DNA of 13,035 bases from UMGS1889 sp900556055 (lineage in GTDB: Bacteria; Bacillota; Clostridia; Oscillospirales; Ruminococcaceae), in assembly GCA_902463265.1 (NCBI GenBank), contig CABQEV010000036.1, forward strand, positions 1 through 13,035, written 5' to 3'. The notes under the pieces are model-generated. The model saw nothing but the letters and a program-made list of their open reading frames with translations. It was not told where the DNA came from and made no database searches. The position numbers and the translations under genes were made by a program. Numbering within the stretch: position 1 is the stretch's first letter; each line of letters starts with the position of its first letter. Positions 1 through 7,483 of the stretch are shown piece after piece.

Positions 1-28
1 GGTGCTGTTCACCTGAATATAAAAAGCA
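1..28 (-). repeat. Left copy of 28-bp terminal inverted repeat
   Basis: Bases 1-28 are the exact reverse complement of 12952-12979; the match stops at base 29. It includes GGTGCTGTTCACC, a small GGTG/CACC stem with a 5-nt loop. In the direction of ddh transcription (minus strand) it lies just after the distal ddh terminator and supplies part of its T-rich tail. The copy may continue beyond the left edge, because the right copy has further repeat-like sequence on the corresponding outer side. I read it as part of a dispersed intergenic repeat; family not recognised. Confidence 0.85.
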
Positions 29-55
29 AAAGGAGAACCGCCAAAGCAGTTCTCC
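21..55 (-). terminator. Distal rho-independent terminator of ddh
   Basis: On the minus strand a 10-bp stem (arms at 46-55 and 32-41, one G-U pair, loop at 42-45) is followed by TTTTGCTTTTT (31 down to 21). The T-rich tail runs into the 28-bp repeat. It is the second of two terminators downstream of the diaminopimelate dehydrogenase gene. Confidence 0.8.
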
Positions 56-146
56 CATCAAACAAAACACAAAGTAACCTTTGCGCGGACACATAACCAT
101 ATCCCTAAACAATAGTAAGGCGACGGCTTGCCGCGCCGTATCGCGG

Positions 147-168
147 AAAAACAGTGCGGACGCCGCAC
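147..168 (-). terminator. Proximal rho-independent terminator of ddh
   Basis: A perfect 6-bp GC-rich stem (GTGCGG at 154-159, CCGCAC at 163-168, 3-nt loop) begins 6 bp after the ddh stop. On the minus strand it is followed by TGTTTTT. The stem is short but well formed. With the hairpin at 32-55 it makes a tandem terminator pair. Further GC-rich inverted sequence lies at about 121-145, and nothing else is recognised in 56-120. Confidence 0.65.
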
Positions 169-173
169 CCCGC

Positions 174-1163
174 TTAGAGGAGGTTCTTTCTTAGTTCTTC
201 GCCTGATTTGGGTGACAGATATGCAGGCGCAATGTCAAATACCGTCTTTGCACCATAGCTCTTCTCAGCCGCAAGTCTTGCAACCGCTCTCGCATATGCT
301 ACAAGCACACTCGATGTGAACTCAGGATTCGATCCCAGCTTCAGCGAATATTCAATAATGTGCTTTGTTTCGCCGTTCTTTCCGGTCTGTCCGCTTCTGA
401 TAACAAATCCGCCGTGAGGAATTCCACTGTGATCTCTGTCCAGCTCCTCCTGCGAAATGAAATGTACAGTGGTATCATAATCTGCAAAATAGTTGGGCAT
501 TGTCTTGATCTCATTCTCGATCCTTGCCTTGTCTGCACCCTCCTCTGCAACTACAAAGCACTCTCTTGTGTGCTTCTGACGTGTTGTCAGCTCGGGATTG
601 CTTCCGCTTCTTACCGCTTCAATAGCCTCGGGAACAGGGATCGTGTACTGCTTGCCGTCCTTTACACCCTCAATTCTTCTGATAGCGTCGGAATGTCCCT
701 GCGATACACCCTTGCCCCAGAATGTGTAGTCCTTACCGTCGGGGAGGAAGCAGTTGCCGAAAAGTCTGTTGAGTGAGAACAGTCCCGGATCCCAGCCTAC
801 GGAGATCATCGAAACATGGCTGTTCTCCTTTGCCGCCTTGTCAACTGCCGCAAAATGCTCGGGGATCTTTGCGTGTGTGTCAAAGCTGTCGATCGTGTTG
901 AACAGCTTTGCAAGCTGAGGTCCCTGTACAGGCAGATCGGTAGCCGAGCCGCCGCAAAGTATCATAACATCTACATCGCCTGTGTGCTTATCAGCGTCAG
1001 CGAGAGAGTATACCTTTGCACCCTCTGTTATCGGCTTCAGCGAGGAAGGATCACGTCTTGTGAAAATTCCTGCAAGCTCCATATCGGGATTCTGCATAAC
1101 TGCAAGCTCTACGCCCTTTCCAAGGTTGCCGTAGCCTGCAATGCCTATTCTGATTTTTGACAT
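174..1163 (-). CDS. ddh: meso-Diaminopimelate D-dehydrogenase
   Basis: 329 aa, full length for the family. The enzyme makes meso-diaminopimelate in one NADPH-dependent step from tetrahydrodipicolinate and ammonia, for lysine and peptidoglycan synthesis in the cytoplasm. Visible features are the N-terminal Rossmann motif GIAGYGNLG (residues 7-15), SVGWDPGLFSLNR (121-133) and the family-typical GKGVSQGHSDAIRRIEGV (151-168), followed by RQKHTRECFVV near 195-205. The ATG at 1163 has an AAGGGA Shine-Dalgarno about 10 nt upstream and sits roughly 80 nt after a good promoter. The gene stands alone, divergent from the methyltransferase gene. No truncation or missing motif is seen. The family assignment is secure from motif order and length. 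Confidence 0.95.
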   Translation of the reverse strand: MSKIRIGIAGYGNLGKGVELAVMQNPDMELAGIFTRRDPSSLKPITEGAKVYSLADADKHTGDVDVMILCGGSATDLPVQGPQLAKLFNTIDSFDTHAKIPEHFAAVDKAAKENSHVSMISVGWDPGLFSLNRLFGNCFLPDGKDYTFWGKGVSQGHSDAIRRIEGVKDGKQYTIPVPEAIEAVRSGSNPELTTRQKHTRECFVVAEEGADKARIENEIKTMPNYFADYDTTVHFISQEELDRDHSGIPHGGFVIRSGQTGKNGETKHIIEYSLKLGSNPEFTSSVLVAYARAVARLAAEKSYGAKTVFDIAPAYLSPKSGEELRKNLL

Positions 1164-1249
1164 AAAATATCATTCCCTTTTCAATATAATTGCCCATGAT
1201 CTCCCGTCACAGGCGATCCGCCCCTTGTTTCGGCGGCTCACTTATTTAT

Positions 1250-1278
1250 ATTATATCACTATACATTTCATTTTGCAA
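1250..1278 (-). promoter_or_regulatory. Sigma-A promoter of ddh
   Basis: On the minus strand, TTGCAA (1273-1278) is followed after 17 bp by TATAAT (1250-1255), with an extended -10 TG one base upstream. The predicted start near 1243 gives a leader of about 80 nt. The leader contains a small CCGCC/GGCGG hairpin (1218-1236). I recognise no riboswitch in it. Confidence 0.75.
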
Positions 1279-1371
1279 GATGTTTCTCGAAAAATTTCAA
1301 AATTTCTTTTTGGGATATAATTTTGTTATATTTTCATGCTTATGATATATCACACGGATATCAAGTTAGCG

Positions 1372-1401
1372 TTGACAAACTGTCATCTCCGGTGATAAAA
1401 T
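1372..1401 (+). promoter_or_regulatory. Sigma-A promoter of the methyltransferase gene
   Basis: A perfect -35 TTGACA (1372-1377), an 18-bp spacer and an extended -10 TGATAAAAT (1393-1401). Transcription would begin near 1408, leaving a leader of only about 18 nt before the ATG at 1426. That makes the upstream ATG at 1414 an unlikely start. Confidence 0.75.
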
Positions 1402-1425
1402 TTTCTTATAGAAATGAGGGATACC

Positions 1426-2232
1426 ATGAGTGAGAAACAGATAAAGCCCGTGCTTACAGGCTCGGCGGAAACTATGCTCCAGAGCTTCTACGCAAGGGCA
1501 AAATATTCGAGAAAGAAAAACTGCAGATTTTATGACGCAAAGGCGGTCGAGCTTGTCGAAAAGATAGATTACGACTTCTCAAAGGCTGAGAAGGACTCGA
1601 CCATGAGCGGCGGCGTTATCGCCAGAACTATCGTGTTTGACGAGCTTGTAAAGGATTTCATCGCCAAAAACCCCGACTGCACAGTTGTAAACATCGCCTG
1701 CGGACTTGACACGAGATTTTACCGCATGGACAACGGCAGGATAACATGGTACAACATCGACCTGCCCGAAACGATACAGGTGCGTGACGCTATCTACGGC
1801 GAGAGCGGCAGAGTATCGACGATAGGCATATCTGCGACCGATCCCGCATGGGCGGAAAAGGTGACGAAAAGAGGGAAAATGCTCTTTATAATCGAGGGAC
1901 TTTCGATGTATCTCACGCCCGAGGAAAATGCGCAGATGCTTTCGATAATCAGGGACAATTTCGACAATGCGACCGTTCTGCTCGAATGTCTTGCGAAAAA
2001 GTGGGTGAACAAGGAGCATACCGAGAAATCTATCCGGGACACGGGTGCGAAATTCATTTTCGGTGCGGACACGTTCGATGACCTCGGCAGTGCGGCAAGG
2101 GGCTTCCGCCGTGTCAAGGACGACGATATCGTGCGGGGAATGACTGTTATCATGCCGTGCCTGAAGCCGTTCGCAAATCTTAAATTTGTTCATAAGATAG
2201 CGCAGAAGATACTTATTTTTGAAAAGGCGTGA
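1426..2232 (+). CDS. Class I SAM-dependent O-methyltransferase (LCMT/PPM1-like)
   Basis: 268 aa from the ATG at 1426. I chose this over the in-frame ATG at 1414 because GAGGGA (1416-1421) is a good Shine-Dalgarno 4-5 nt before 1426 and overlaps the earlier ATG. It belongs to the leucine carboxyl methyltransferase-like family that includes enzymes annotated as polyketide-type O-methyltransferases. SAM-binding motifs are visible: VNIACGLDTRFYR (residues 88-100), YNIDLPE (109-115) and EGLSMYLT (147-154). It is cytoplasmic, with no signal peptide or membrane segment. It is a single-gene unit with its own promoter and terminator, so context gives no substrate. There is no biosynthetic cluster nearby, and a small-molecule carboxyl or hydroxyl acceptor is only a guess. 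Family confident, substrate unknown. Confidence 0.85.
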   Translation: MSEKQIKPVLTGSAETMLQSFYARAKYSRKKNCRFYDAKAVELVEKIDYDFSKAEKDSTMSGGVIARTIVFDELVKDFIAKNPDCTVVNIACGLDTRFYRMDNGRITWYNIDLPETIQVRDAIYGESGRVSTIGISATDPAWAEKVTKRGKMLFIIEGLSMYLTPEENAQMLSIIRDNFDNATVLLECLAKKWVNKEHTEKSIRDTGAKFIFGADTFDDLGSAARGFRRVKDDDIVRGMTVIMPCLKPFANLKFVHKIAQKILIFEKA

Positions 2233-2238
2233 CGCTTT

Positions 2239-2268
2239 CGGCTTCGCAGATGTGCGGAGCCGTTTCTT
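2239..2268 (+). terminator. Terminator of the methyltransferase gene
   Basis: Arms CGGCTTCGCA (2239-2248) and TGCGGAGCCG (2253-2262) form a 10-bp stem with one G-U pair and a GATG loop. TTTCTT follows. It lies 6 bp after the stop codon. Confidence 0.75.
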
Positions 2269-2293
2269 ATATCGGCATTTTTTTCAAAATCTC

Positions 2294-2322
2294 TTGATTA
2301 TCACGGGGAAATGTGATAAAAT
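2294..2322 (+). promoter_or_regulatory. Sigma-A promoter of metG
   Basis: TTGATT (2294-2299), a 17-bp spacer and an extended -10 TGATAAAAT (2314-2322). A second TATAAT lies just downstream at 2323-2328. The leader to the metG ATG is only about 48 nt, too short for a T-box riboswitch, which some Firmicutes use on aminoacyl-tRNA synthetase genes. Confidence 0.7.
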
Positions 2323-2376
2323 TATAATAATGTATGCCGATGAAGGCAAAATCTTATTGTCGGAGGACTTGATAAC

Positions 2377-4317
2377 ATGGAAAAAAAGCCATTTTATATT
2401 ACCACGCCTATTTATTATCCCTCGGGAAATCCGCATATCGGTCACTGCTATACAACAACTGCCTGTGACTCTATCGCACGTTTCAGACGTATGCAGGGAT
2501 ATGATGTAATGTTCCTGACGGGAACCGATGAGCATGGTCTGAAGATCGAGCAGAAGGCTGCCGAAAAGGGCGTTACACCCAAGCAGTATGTTGACGAGAT
2601 CGTTGAGATATTCAAAAATCTCTGGAAAACAATGAACATCAGCTACGACCGCTATATCAGAACCACCGATGATTACCATGTCGAGGCTGTTCAGAAGATA
2701 TTCAAGGACCTCTACGACAAGGGCTACATCTACAAGGGCGAATACACGGGAAAATACTGCACTCCCTGCGAAAGCTTCTGGACGGATTCCCAGCTCGTTG
2801 ACGGCAAATGCCCCGAGTGCGGACGTGAAGTCACCGAGGCAAAGGAGGAGGCTTACTTCTTCAGGATGTCGCCGTTTGCCGACAGGATCGAGAAGCTCCT
2901 GCTTGAAACGGATTATCTCCAGCCAAAGACACGCGCAGTTGAGCTTGTAAACAACTTCATCAAGCCGGGACTTGAGGATCTCTGCGTTTCCAGAACCACA
3001 TTCAAGTGGGGAATTCCCGTTACATTCGATGAAAAGCACGTTGTTTATGTATGGATAGATGCGCTTTCCAACTATATCACGGCTCTCGGCTATGACAACG
3101 GAAGGTACAATGATTTCGATAAATTCTGGCCTGCCGATATCCACATGGTAGCAAAGGATATCATGCGTTTCCACGCTATCATCTGGCCTGCAATGCTGAT
3201 GGCTCTGGATCTCCCGCTGCCTAAGCATCTCGCAGTTCACGGCTGGATCACATTCAACGGACAGAAGATGTCCAAGTCCCTCGGAAATGTTGTTGATCCG
3301 CTGGTTCTCAGCAAGCGTTACGGCGCTGATGCTATCCGTTATCATATCCTGCGTGAGATGGCTCTCGGCTCTGACAGCTCATTCTCCAACGAGATCATGA
3401 TAAACCGCATCAATTCCGACCTCGCAAACGACCTCGGCAACCTCGTTTCCAGAACAGTTGCAATGGTCATAAAATATTTCGGAGGAACACTGCCCGCTGA
3501 CAGACAGGCTGACGATATCGACAACGAGCTTATCGCAATGTCCGAGGCTCTGCGTGACAAAGTGGCGGCATTCATGGACGAAACTCAGCTGAACAACGCA
3601 CTTGCTGAGATATTCAGGGTAATATCCCGTGCAAACAAGTATATCGACGAAACTGCACCTTGGGTCCTCGCAAAGGACGAGGCGAACAAGGCACGTCTTG
3701 CGACGGTTATGTACAACCTGCTTGAAGCTATCAGAATAACATCGACTCTCCTCTCCTGCTTTATGCCGACAACAATGCCCAAGGTATGGGAGCAGGCAGG
3801 CATCTCCGAGGATATCGTGACATATGAGAACGCAGGAAAATTCGGCGTTCTGCCCGCTGATGTCACCGTCAAGAAGGGCGATATCATATTCCCGAGAATA
3901 GACGTTGACAAGGAGATCGCAGAGCTGAACGAGCTTATCAAGGCATCTCAGCCCAAGGAAGAGCCTGAAAATGCGGGTGTTCTTCCCCTCGCTGACATGA
4001 TAAGCATCGACGATTTTGCGAAGGTCGAGCTGAGAGCGGCGACAGTCGTATCCTGCGAGAAGGTAAAGAAGGCAAGCAAGCTTCTCTGCTTACAGCTGGA
4101 CGACGGAATGGGCGGCAGACAGGTAGTTTCGGGCATTGCAAAGTGGTACAAGCCCGAAGATCTGGTCGGAAAGAAGATCATCGTTGTGGCAAACCTGAAG
4201 CCTGCGAAGCTCTGCGGAGTTGAGTCCAACGGAATGATCGTAGCGGCTGATGTCGGAGAAGACGCAAGGGTCATCTTCCTTGACAATGATATCCCGAACG
4301 GCGCAAAGCTCAGATAA
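2377..4317 (+). CDS. metG: Methionyl-tRNA synthetase
   Basis: 646 aa, class I aminoacyl-tRNA synthetase that charges tRNA-Met in the cytoplasm. The ATG at 2377 has GGAGGA (2362-2367) 9 nt upstream. The HIGH motif is PHIGH (19-23). The zinc knuckle has Cys128, Cys131, Cys145 and Cys148, that is two CxxC pairs. KMSKS is at 297-301. The anticodon-binding helical domain covers roughly 340-530. A C-terminal EMAP/Arc1p-like tRNA-binding domain spans about 542-646, beginning near DFAKVELRAATVV. That appended domain is typical of dimeric Firmicutes and E. coli-type enzymes. All signature motifs are intact. The gene is monocistronic, with its own promoter upstream and a strong terminator directly after the stop. 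Confidence 0.98.
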   Translation: MEKKPFYITTPIYYPSGNPHIGHCYTTTACDSIARFRRMQGYDVMFLTGTDEHGLKIEQKAAEKGVTPKQYVDEIVEIFKNLWKTMNISYDRYIRTTDDYHVEAVQKIFKDLYDKGYIYKGEYTGKYCTPCESFWTDSQLVDGKCPECGREVTEAKEEAYFFRMSPFADRIEKLLLETDYLQPKTRAVELVNNFIKPGLEDLCVSRTTFKWGIPVTFDEKHVVYVWIDALSNYITALGYDNGRYNDFDKFWPADIHMVAKDIMRFHAIIWPAMLMALDLPLPKHLAVHGWITFNGQKMSKSLGNVVDPLVLSKRYGADAIRYHILREMALGSDSSFSNEIMINRINSDLANDLGNLVSRTVAMVIKYFGGTLPADRQADDIDNELIAMSEALRDKVAAFMDETQLNNALAEIFRVISRANKYIDETAPWVLAKDEANKARLATVMYNLLEAIRITSTLLSCFMPTTMPKVWEQAGISEDIVTYENAGKFGVLPADVTVKKGDIIFPRIDVDKEIAELNELIKASQPKEEPENAGVLPLADMISIDDFAKVELRAATVVSCEKVKKASKLLCLQLDDGMGGRQVVSGIAKWYKPEDLVGKKIIVVANLKPAKLCGVESNGMIVAADVGEDARVIFLDNDIPNGAKLR

Positions 4318-4329
4318 AATGAAAAGCAG

Positions 4330-4368
4330 CAGCGGATACCGGAATTTTCCGATATCCGCTGTTTTTTT
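4330..4368 (+). terminator. Strong terminator of metG
   Basis: A 15-bp stem (4330-4344 with 4347-4361, one C-A mismatch, very short loop) is followed by seven T (4362-4368). It lies between convergent genes. On the minus strand the hairpin is followed by CTGCTTTTCATTTT, so it may also help stop the response-regulator transcript ending at 4375. Confidence 0.92.
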
Positions 4369-4374
4369 ATTTTT

Positions 4375-5067
4375 TTATTTATTGGACTTCATTCGGTAAC
4401 CCTTTCCCGCATCTGTTTCGATGTATGCTTCACCGCCCGAATATGCGGCCAGCTTCCGCCTTATGTTTGTCATATTGACTCTCAGCAGCTTATGCGGATT
4501 TACTATATCATCGTTATCGCCCCAGAGATCGGCTATCAGCGTGTCGTAATCGGTCAGCCTGCCGTTCTGACTGCTTATCAGTTCGAGTATTCTGTATTCG
4601 CTGTTCGTCAGCTTCACCGTAATTCCGTTCACGCTGACCGACTTTGTCCTGTAATCTATCCGCAGACCGCCTGCCTCAAAGAACTTTTTGTCCTCGTCTG
4701 CGCTTCGGTGAATAACACGTCTGAGCCTTGCCGAAAGCTCCTCCGAGTCAAACGGCTTTGTTATGTAATCGTCCGCTCCTACATCGAATGCAGCGACCTT
4801 GTCCGCACAGTCCGAAAGCGATGAAACGACTATCACCGGCACATTGCTCCTGTTCCTCAGTATTTCCAGCAGATCCCGTCCGTTTGCGTCCGGCAGGCAG
4901 ATGTCGAGCAGGATCGCATCGGGCTTTTCCGCAAGCGCTTCAGCCGCTTCACGGGCATTTGCCGCACATATCACATCATAGTTATTGATCCCGATTATGA
5001 CATCACGCATCATTTCCCGTGACAGCTTATCGTCCTCTATTATAAGAATTCTTGGAATATGGTTCAT
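4375..5067 (-). CDS. Orphan OmpR/KdpE-like response regulator
   Basis: 230 aa. The N-terminal receiver domain (about 6-120) has the acidic cluster E11-D12-D13, phosphoacceptor Asp55 (LLDICLP), Ser82 and Lys104 (ITKPF). The C-terminal winged-helix DNA-binding domain (about 130-228) has LTNSEYRILELI (153-164) in the position of the usual LTPxEFxLL, and it ends with the GKGYRM hairpin. The recognition-helix stretch NPHKLLRVNMTNIRRKL resembles KdpE more than PhoB. It is monocistronic, with its own promoter and no histidine kinase gene alongside. No kdp genes are in the window, so the KdpE resemblance does not establish potassium control. The ATG at 5067 follows AGGTGAT. Family sure; target and partner kinase unknown. 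Confidence 0.92.
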   Translation of the reverse strand: MNHIPRILIIEDDKLSREMMRDVIIGINNYDVICAANAREAAEALAEKPDAILLDICLPDANGRDLLEILRNRSNVPVIVVSSLSDCADKVAAFDVGADDYITKPFDSEELSARLRRVIHRSADEDKKFFEAGGLRIDYRTKSVSVNGITVKLTNSEYRILELISSQNGRLTDYDTLIADLWGDNDDIVNPHKLLRVNMTNIRRKLAAYSGGEAYIETDAGKGYRMKSNK

Positions 5068-5099
5068 TAATTATCACCTAATTGTTAATATCTGTTTTT

Positions 5100-5128
5100 A
5101 TTATACCATATTATTTGAATAATTACAA
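5100..5128 (-). promoter_or_regulatory. Promoter of the orphan response regulator
   Basis: On the minus strand, TTGTAA (5123-5128) is followed after exactly 17 bp by TATAAT (5100-5105), with an extended -10 TG. The leader would be about 25 nt. Confidence 0.75.
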
Positions 5129-5141
5129 TAGATTATTTAAC

Positions 5142-5174
5142 AAAAAATGCAGTATAGAATAAACTATACTGCAT
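5142..5174 (-). terminator. Terminator of thyA and the upstream operon
   Basis: A perfect 11-bp stem, ATGCAGTATAG (5147-5157) with CTATACTGCAT (5164-5174) and a 6-nt loop. On the minus strand T residues follow (complement of 5142-5147). It begins 6 bp after the thyA stop and ends the minus-strand operon just before the response-regulator promoter. Confidence 0.85.
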
Positions 5175-5180
5175 AAAATT

Positions 5181-6011
5181 TCATATTGCGACGGGAAATT
5201 TAATATCCTCGGGGTCATACCGATAGTTTTCCAGCCTGATGCTGTCGGGCGTGAAATCATAGAAATCCGTTACCGACTTATCGAGCGAAAATTCGGGCGC
5301 AGGAAGGCTCTCGTGAGATGCCAGCTCCTTTATGATGTCAACGTGCCTGTCGTAGATGTGAGCGTCCGCAATAACGTGGACAAGCTCGCCCGCCTTCAGC
5401 CCGCTGACCTGCGCTATCATGTGAACAAGCACCGCATACTGCACGACGTTCCAGTTGTTAGCCGCCAGCATATCCTGCGAACGCTGATTGAGTATCGCAT
5501 TCAGCCTGTCGCCCGTGACGTTGAACGTCATGCTGTAAGCGCACGGATAAAGCCGCATCTCCGAAAGGTCGTGATGATTGTAGATATTCGTGATTATCCG
5601 CCTGCTTGCGGGATTGTGCTTCAGGTCGTACAGCACCCTGTCCACCTGGTCGAAATCTCCCTCGGGATAGTGGTGCTTAACGCCCAGCTGATAGCCGTAA
5701 GCCTTGCCGATAGAGCCGCTTTCGTCCGCCCAGCTGTCCCAGATATGCGCATCGAGGTCATGGATATTGTTCGATTTCTTCTGCCATATCCACAGAAGCT
5801 CCTTGACGGCGGTTTTGAGGTACGTCCTCCTGACCGTGATTATCGGGAATTCCTTCTGAAGATCGTAGCGGTTGACAAGCCCGAACAGCTTTATCGTGTG
5901 TGCGGGCGTGCCGTCGTCCCATTTCGGGCGCACGTCGAGATCGGTATCCCAGGTGCCGTTTTCGAGGATATCCGCAACATTTTTCTTGAATATTTCGTCT
6001 GCAATGCTCAT
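5181..6011 (-). CDS. thyA: Thymidylate synthase ThyA
   Basis: 276 aa. It methylates dUMP to dTMP using methylene-tetrahydrofolate, a cytoplasmic step of DNA precursor synthesis. The N-terminal KWDDGTPAHTIKLFGL and ELLWIWQKKSNN stretches resemble Bacillus ThyA. The catalytic Cys is Cys157 in LYPCAYS, the substrate-binding stretch is QRSQDMLAANNWNVVQY (176-192), and DAHIYDRHVD is near 216-225. Two departures from the classical family are visible: the position usually Gly in RSCDxxLGxPFN is Ala184, and the usual PF before the conserved Asn188 is NW. The Cys, Arg177, Ser178, Asp180 and Asn188 are kept, so activity is expected. Its ATG overlaps the upstream gene's stop by 4 nt (ATGA), implying translational coupling. 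No dihydrofolate reductase gene follows, unlike many thyA-folA operons. Confidence 0.93.
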   Translation of the reverse strand: MSIADEIFKKNVADILENGTWDTDLDVRPKWDDGTPAHTIKLFGLVNRYDLQKEFPIITVRRTYLKTAVKELLWIWQKKSNNIHDLDAHIWDSWADESGSIGKAYGYQLGVKHHYPEGDFDQVDRVLYDLKHNPASRRIITNIYNHHDLSEMRLYPCAYSMTFNVTGDRLNAILNQRSQDMLAANNWNVVQYAVLVHMIAQVSGLKAGELVHVIADAHIYDRHVDIIKELASHESLPAPEFSLDKSVTDFYDFTPDSIRLENYRYDPEDIKFPVAI

Positions 6012-6340
6012 TCTTCTTTTTCCTTGCCGAAAATAAATTTGTTTATCATGAATACGGCGGCAAGGATAGAGTTTATCGTAGCCAGCACGATGCCGATGAT
6101 ATTGAGCGCAATGCCTGCGGACGCACTGTAATTTCTGCGCTTGGCCTTCACGCTTGCGACCAGTCCGGGGATAGATGTCGCATAGGTCACGATAGGCAGG
6201 ATAAATGCAAATATCGTGCCGACGATTCCGAGGACAAGTCCCGAAGTGCAGAGCCTTTTCTTGCGCTTTTTGAGATTTTTCATCCGTTTTTTGTTTATTT
6301 CCATGAGATTTTTCTGAATAAGCTTTTCTGTATCAGTCAC
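6008..6340 (-). CDS. Small membrane protein, DUF4190-like
   Basis: 110 aa starting with GTG at 6340. The start is supported by GGGGGTG about 7 nt upstream, inside the end of pfkA. The N-terminal 30 residues are strongly basic (KKRMKNLKKRKKR) and likely cytoplasmic. Two glycine-rich hydrophobic segments follow at about 32-52 (SGLVLGIVGTIFAFILP) and 73-99 (SASAGIALNIIGIVLATI), separated by VKAKRRN. The repeated G-hydrophobic-GI pattern resembles DUF4190-type proteins. The acidic and lysine-rich tail is KEKEE. The gene overlaps pfkA by 8 nt and thyA by 4 nt, so all three are translationally linked. Its function is unknown; the link to glycolysis or nucleotide synthesis comes from position only. 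Confidence 0.75.
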   Translation of the reverse strand: MTDTEKLIQKNLMEINKKRMKNLKKRKKRLCTSGLVLGIVGTIFAFILPIVTYATSIPGLVASVKAKRRNYSASAGIALNIIGIVLATINSILAAVFMINKFIFGKEKEE

Positions 6341-7418
6341 CGAATTTCACCCCCAGATGTTTTGCAGTGATAACAAGCTGATCGTCAGCGGGGACGAGCT
6401 TTGACTTGCCTGCGATGTCCTCGAGCCTGTTTTCTGTGATCTTTCCGCCTGTCATAGCCACTGTGTAGCCGTATTTTTCCTCAGCGATCAGGTCAGCTGC
6501 CCTTACGCCGAACTTTGTTGCAAGAATACGGTCATAAGCCGACGGGCTTCCGCCTCTCAGCATATGTCCGGGAACGCATACTCTTGATTCCAGACCTGTC
6601 TGAGCCTGTACCTGCGCTGCGATCCTTGAAGTTGCGGTCAGTATGCCTGCCTCGGCACGCTTCTTTGCACGCTCCTTCTTTTTGAGCTTGGCTTCTTCGA
6701 TATCATATGCGCCCTCCGCAACGGCAACGATGGAGAACATTTTGCCCATCTTGGAACGCTTTTCAACTGCCTCGCACACCTTGTCGATATCGTAGGGGAT
6801 CTCGGGGATAATGATGATATCCGCACCGCCTGCGATGCCGGAATAAAGCGTCAGCCAGCCTGCCTTGTTGCCCATGATCTCGACCATGAGTATGCGGCTG
6901 TGCGATGCAGCTGTGGTGTGGAGCCTGTCGATAACATCGGTAGCTGTGTCAACGGCAGTGTGGAAGCCGAAGGTAACATCCGTGCCGTAGATATCGTTGT
7001 CGATAGTCTTGGGCAGACCGATGATATTAAGTCCCTCGGAAGAGAGAAGATTTGCGGTCTTATGGGTGCCGTTTCCGCCGAGAGTGAGCAGGCAGTCGAG
7101 CTTGAGCTTTTTGTAGGTATCCTTCATGCTCTTTACCTTGTCAACATTATCCTCGCCGATAACGGTCATCATCTTGAAGGGCTGTCTTTTGGAACCGAGG
7201 ATAGTTCCGCCCTGAGTGAGTATTCCCGAGAAATCAGAAGGCTGCATTACCTTTGAAATGTTGTTGATAAGTCCGTAATAACCGTTCTGGATACCGATGA
7301 TCTCAACATTTTCAGTACCCATGCGGTCGAAGCACGCTTTAGCAACGCCTCTTATTGTAGCGTTCAGACCGGGGCAGTCGCCACCGCTCGTCAGTATTCC
7401 GATTCTTTTTACAGCCAT
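6333..7418 (-). CDS. pfkA: 6-Phosphofructokinase, mixed ATP/PPi signature
   Basis: 361 aa from the ATG at 7418. The in-frame ATG at 7442 is rejected because AAAGGA, a good Shine-Dalgarno, falls between the two ATGs and 9 nt before 7418, while none precedes 7442. It phosphorylates fructose 6-phosphate in glycolysis. Motifs are GGDCPGLNA (12-20), GGNGT (114-118), LPKTIDND (135-142) with catalytic Asp140, and MGNKAGWLT (182-190). At the donor-specificity positions (E. coli 104 and 124) it has Gly117, as in ATP enzymes, and Lys137, as in PPi enzymes. Asn116 replaces the usual Asp. Such mixed forms are known, and ATP is the more likely donor, but the sequence does not settle it. A basic insert, KLKKKERAKKR, lies near 250-265. 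No terminator is visible in the 65-bp gap to the upstream EAL gene. A weak internal promoter (AAGACA, 18 bp, TAAAAT, near 7478-7510) is possible. Confidence 0.93.
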   Translation of the reverse strand: MAVKRIGILTSGGDCPGLNATIRGVAKACFDRMGTENVEIIGIQNGYYGLINNISKVMQPSDFSGILTQGGTILGSKRQPFKMMTVIGEDNVDKVKSMKDTYKKLKLDCLLTLGGNGTHKTANLLSSEGLNIIGLPKTIDNDIYGTDVTFGFHTAVDTATDVIDRLHTTAASHSRILMVEIMGNKAGWLTLYSGIAGGADIIIIPEIPYDIDKVCEAVEKRSKMGKMFSIVAVAEGAYDIEEAKLKKKERAKKRAEAGILTATSRIAAQVQAQTGLESRVCVPGHMLRGGSPSAYDRILATKFGVRAADLIAEEKYGYTVAMTGGKITENRLEDIAGKSKLVPADDQLVITAKHLGVKFGD

Positions 7419-7483
7419 TGTCTTCAATCCTTTCCTTTGCATGGTAACAGGCAGCCACGGTTTACCCGACCGCCCGATGCATT

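Noticed and set aside
1164..1249. Lysine riboswitch upstream of ddh
   Set aside because: The leader is about 80 nt, far shorter than a lysine aptamer, and has only a 5-bp hairpin.
2294..2376. T-box riboswitch upstream of metG
   Set aside because: The leader after the predicted start is only about 48 nt, with no stem I, T-box sequence or antiterminator.
2284..3345. Open frame of 353 codons on the minus strand opposite metG
   Set aside because: It is fully antisense to the well-conserved MetG catalytic domain and runs through the metG promoter. No protein motif is visible.
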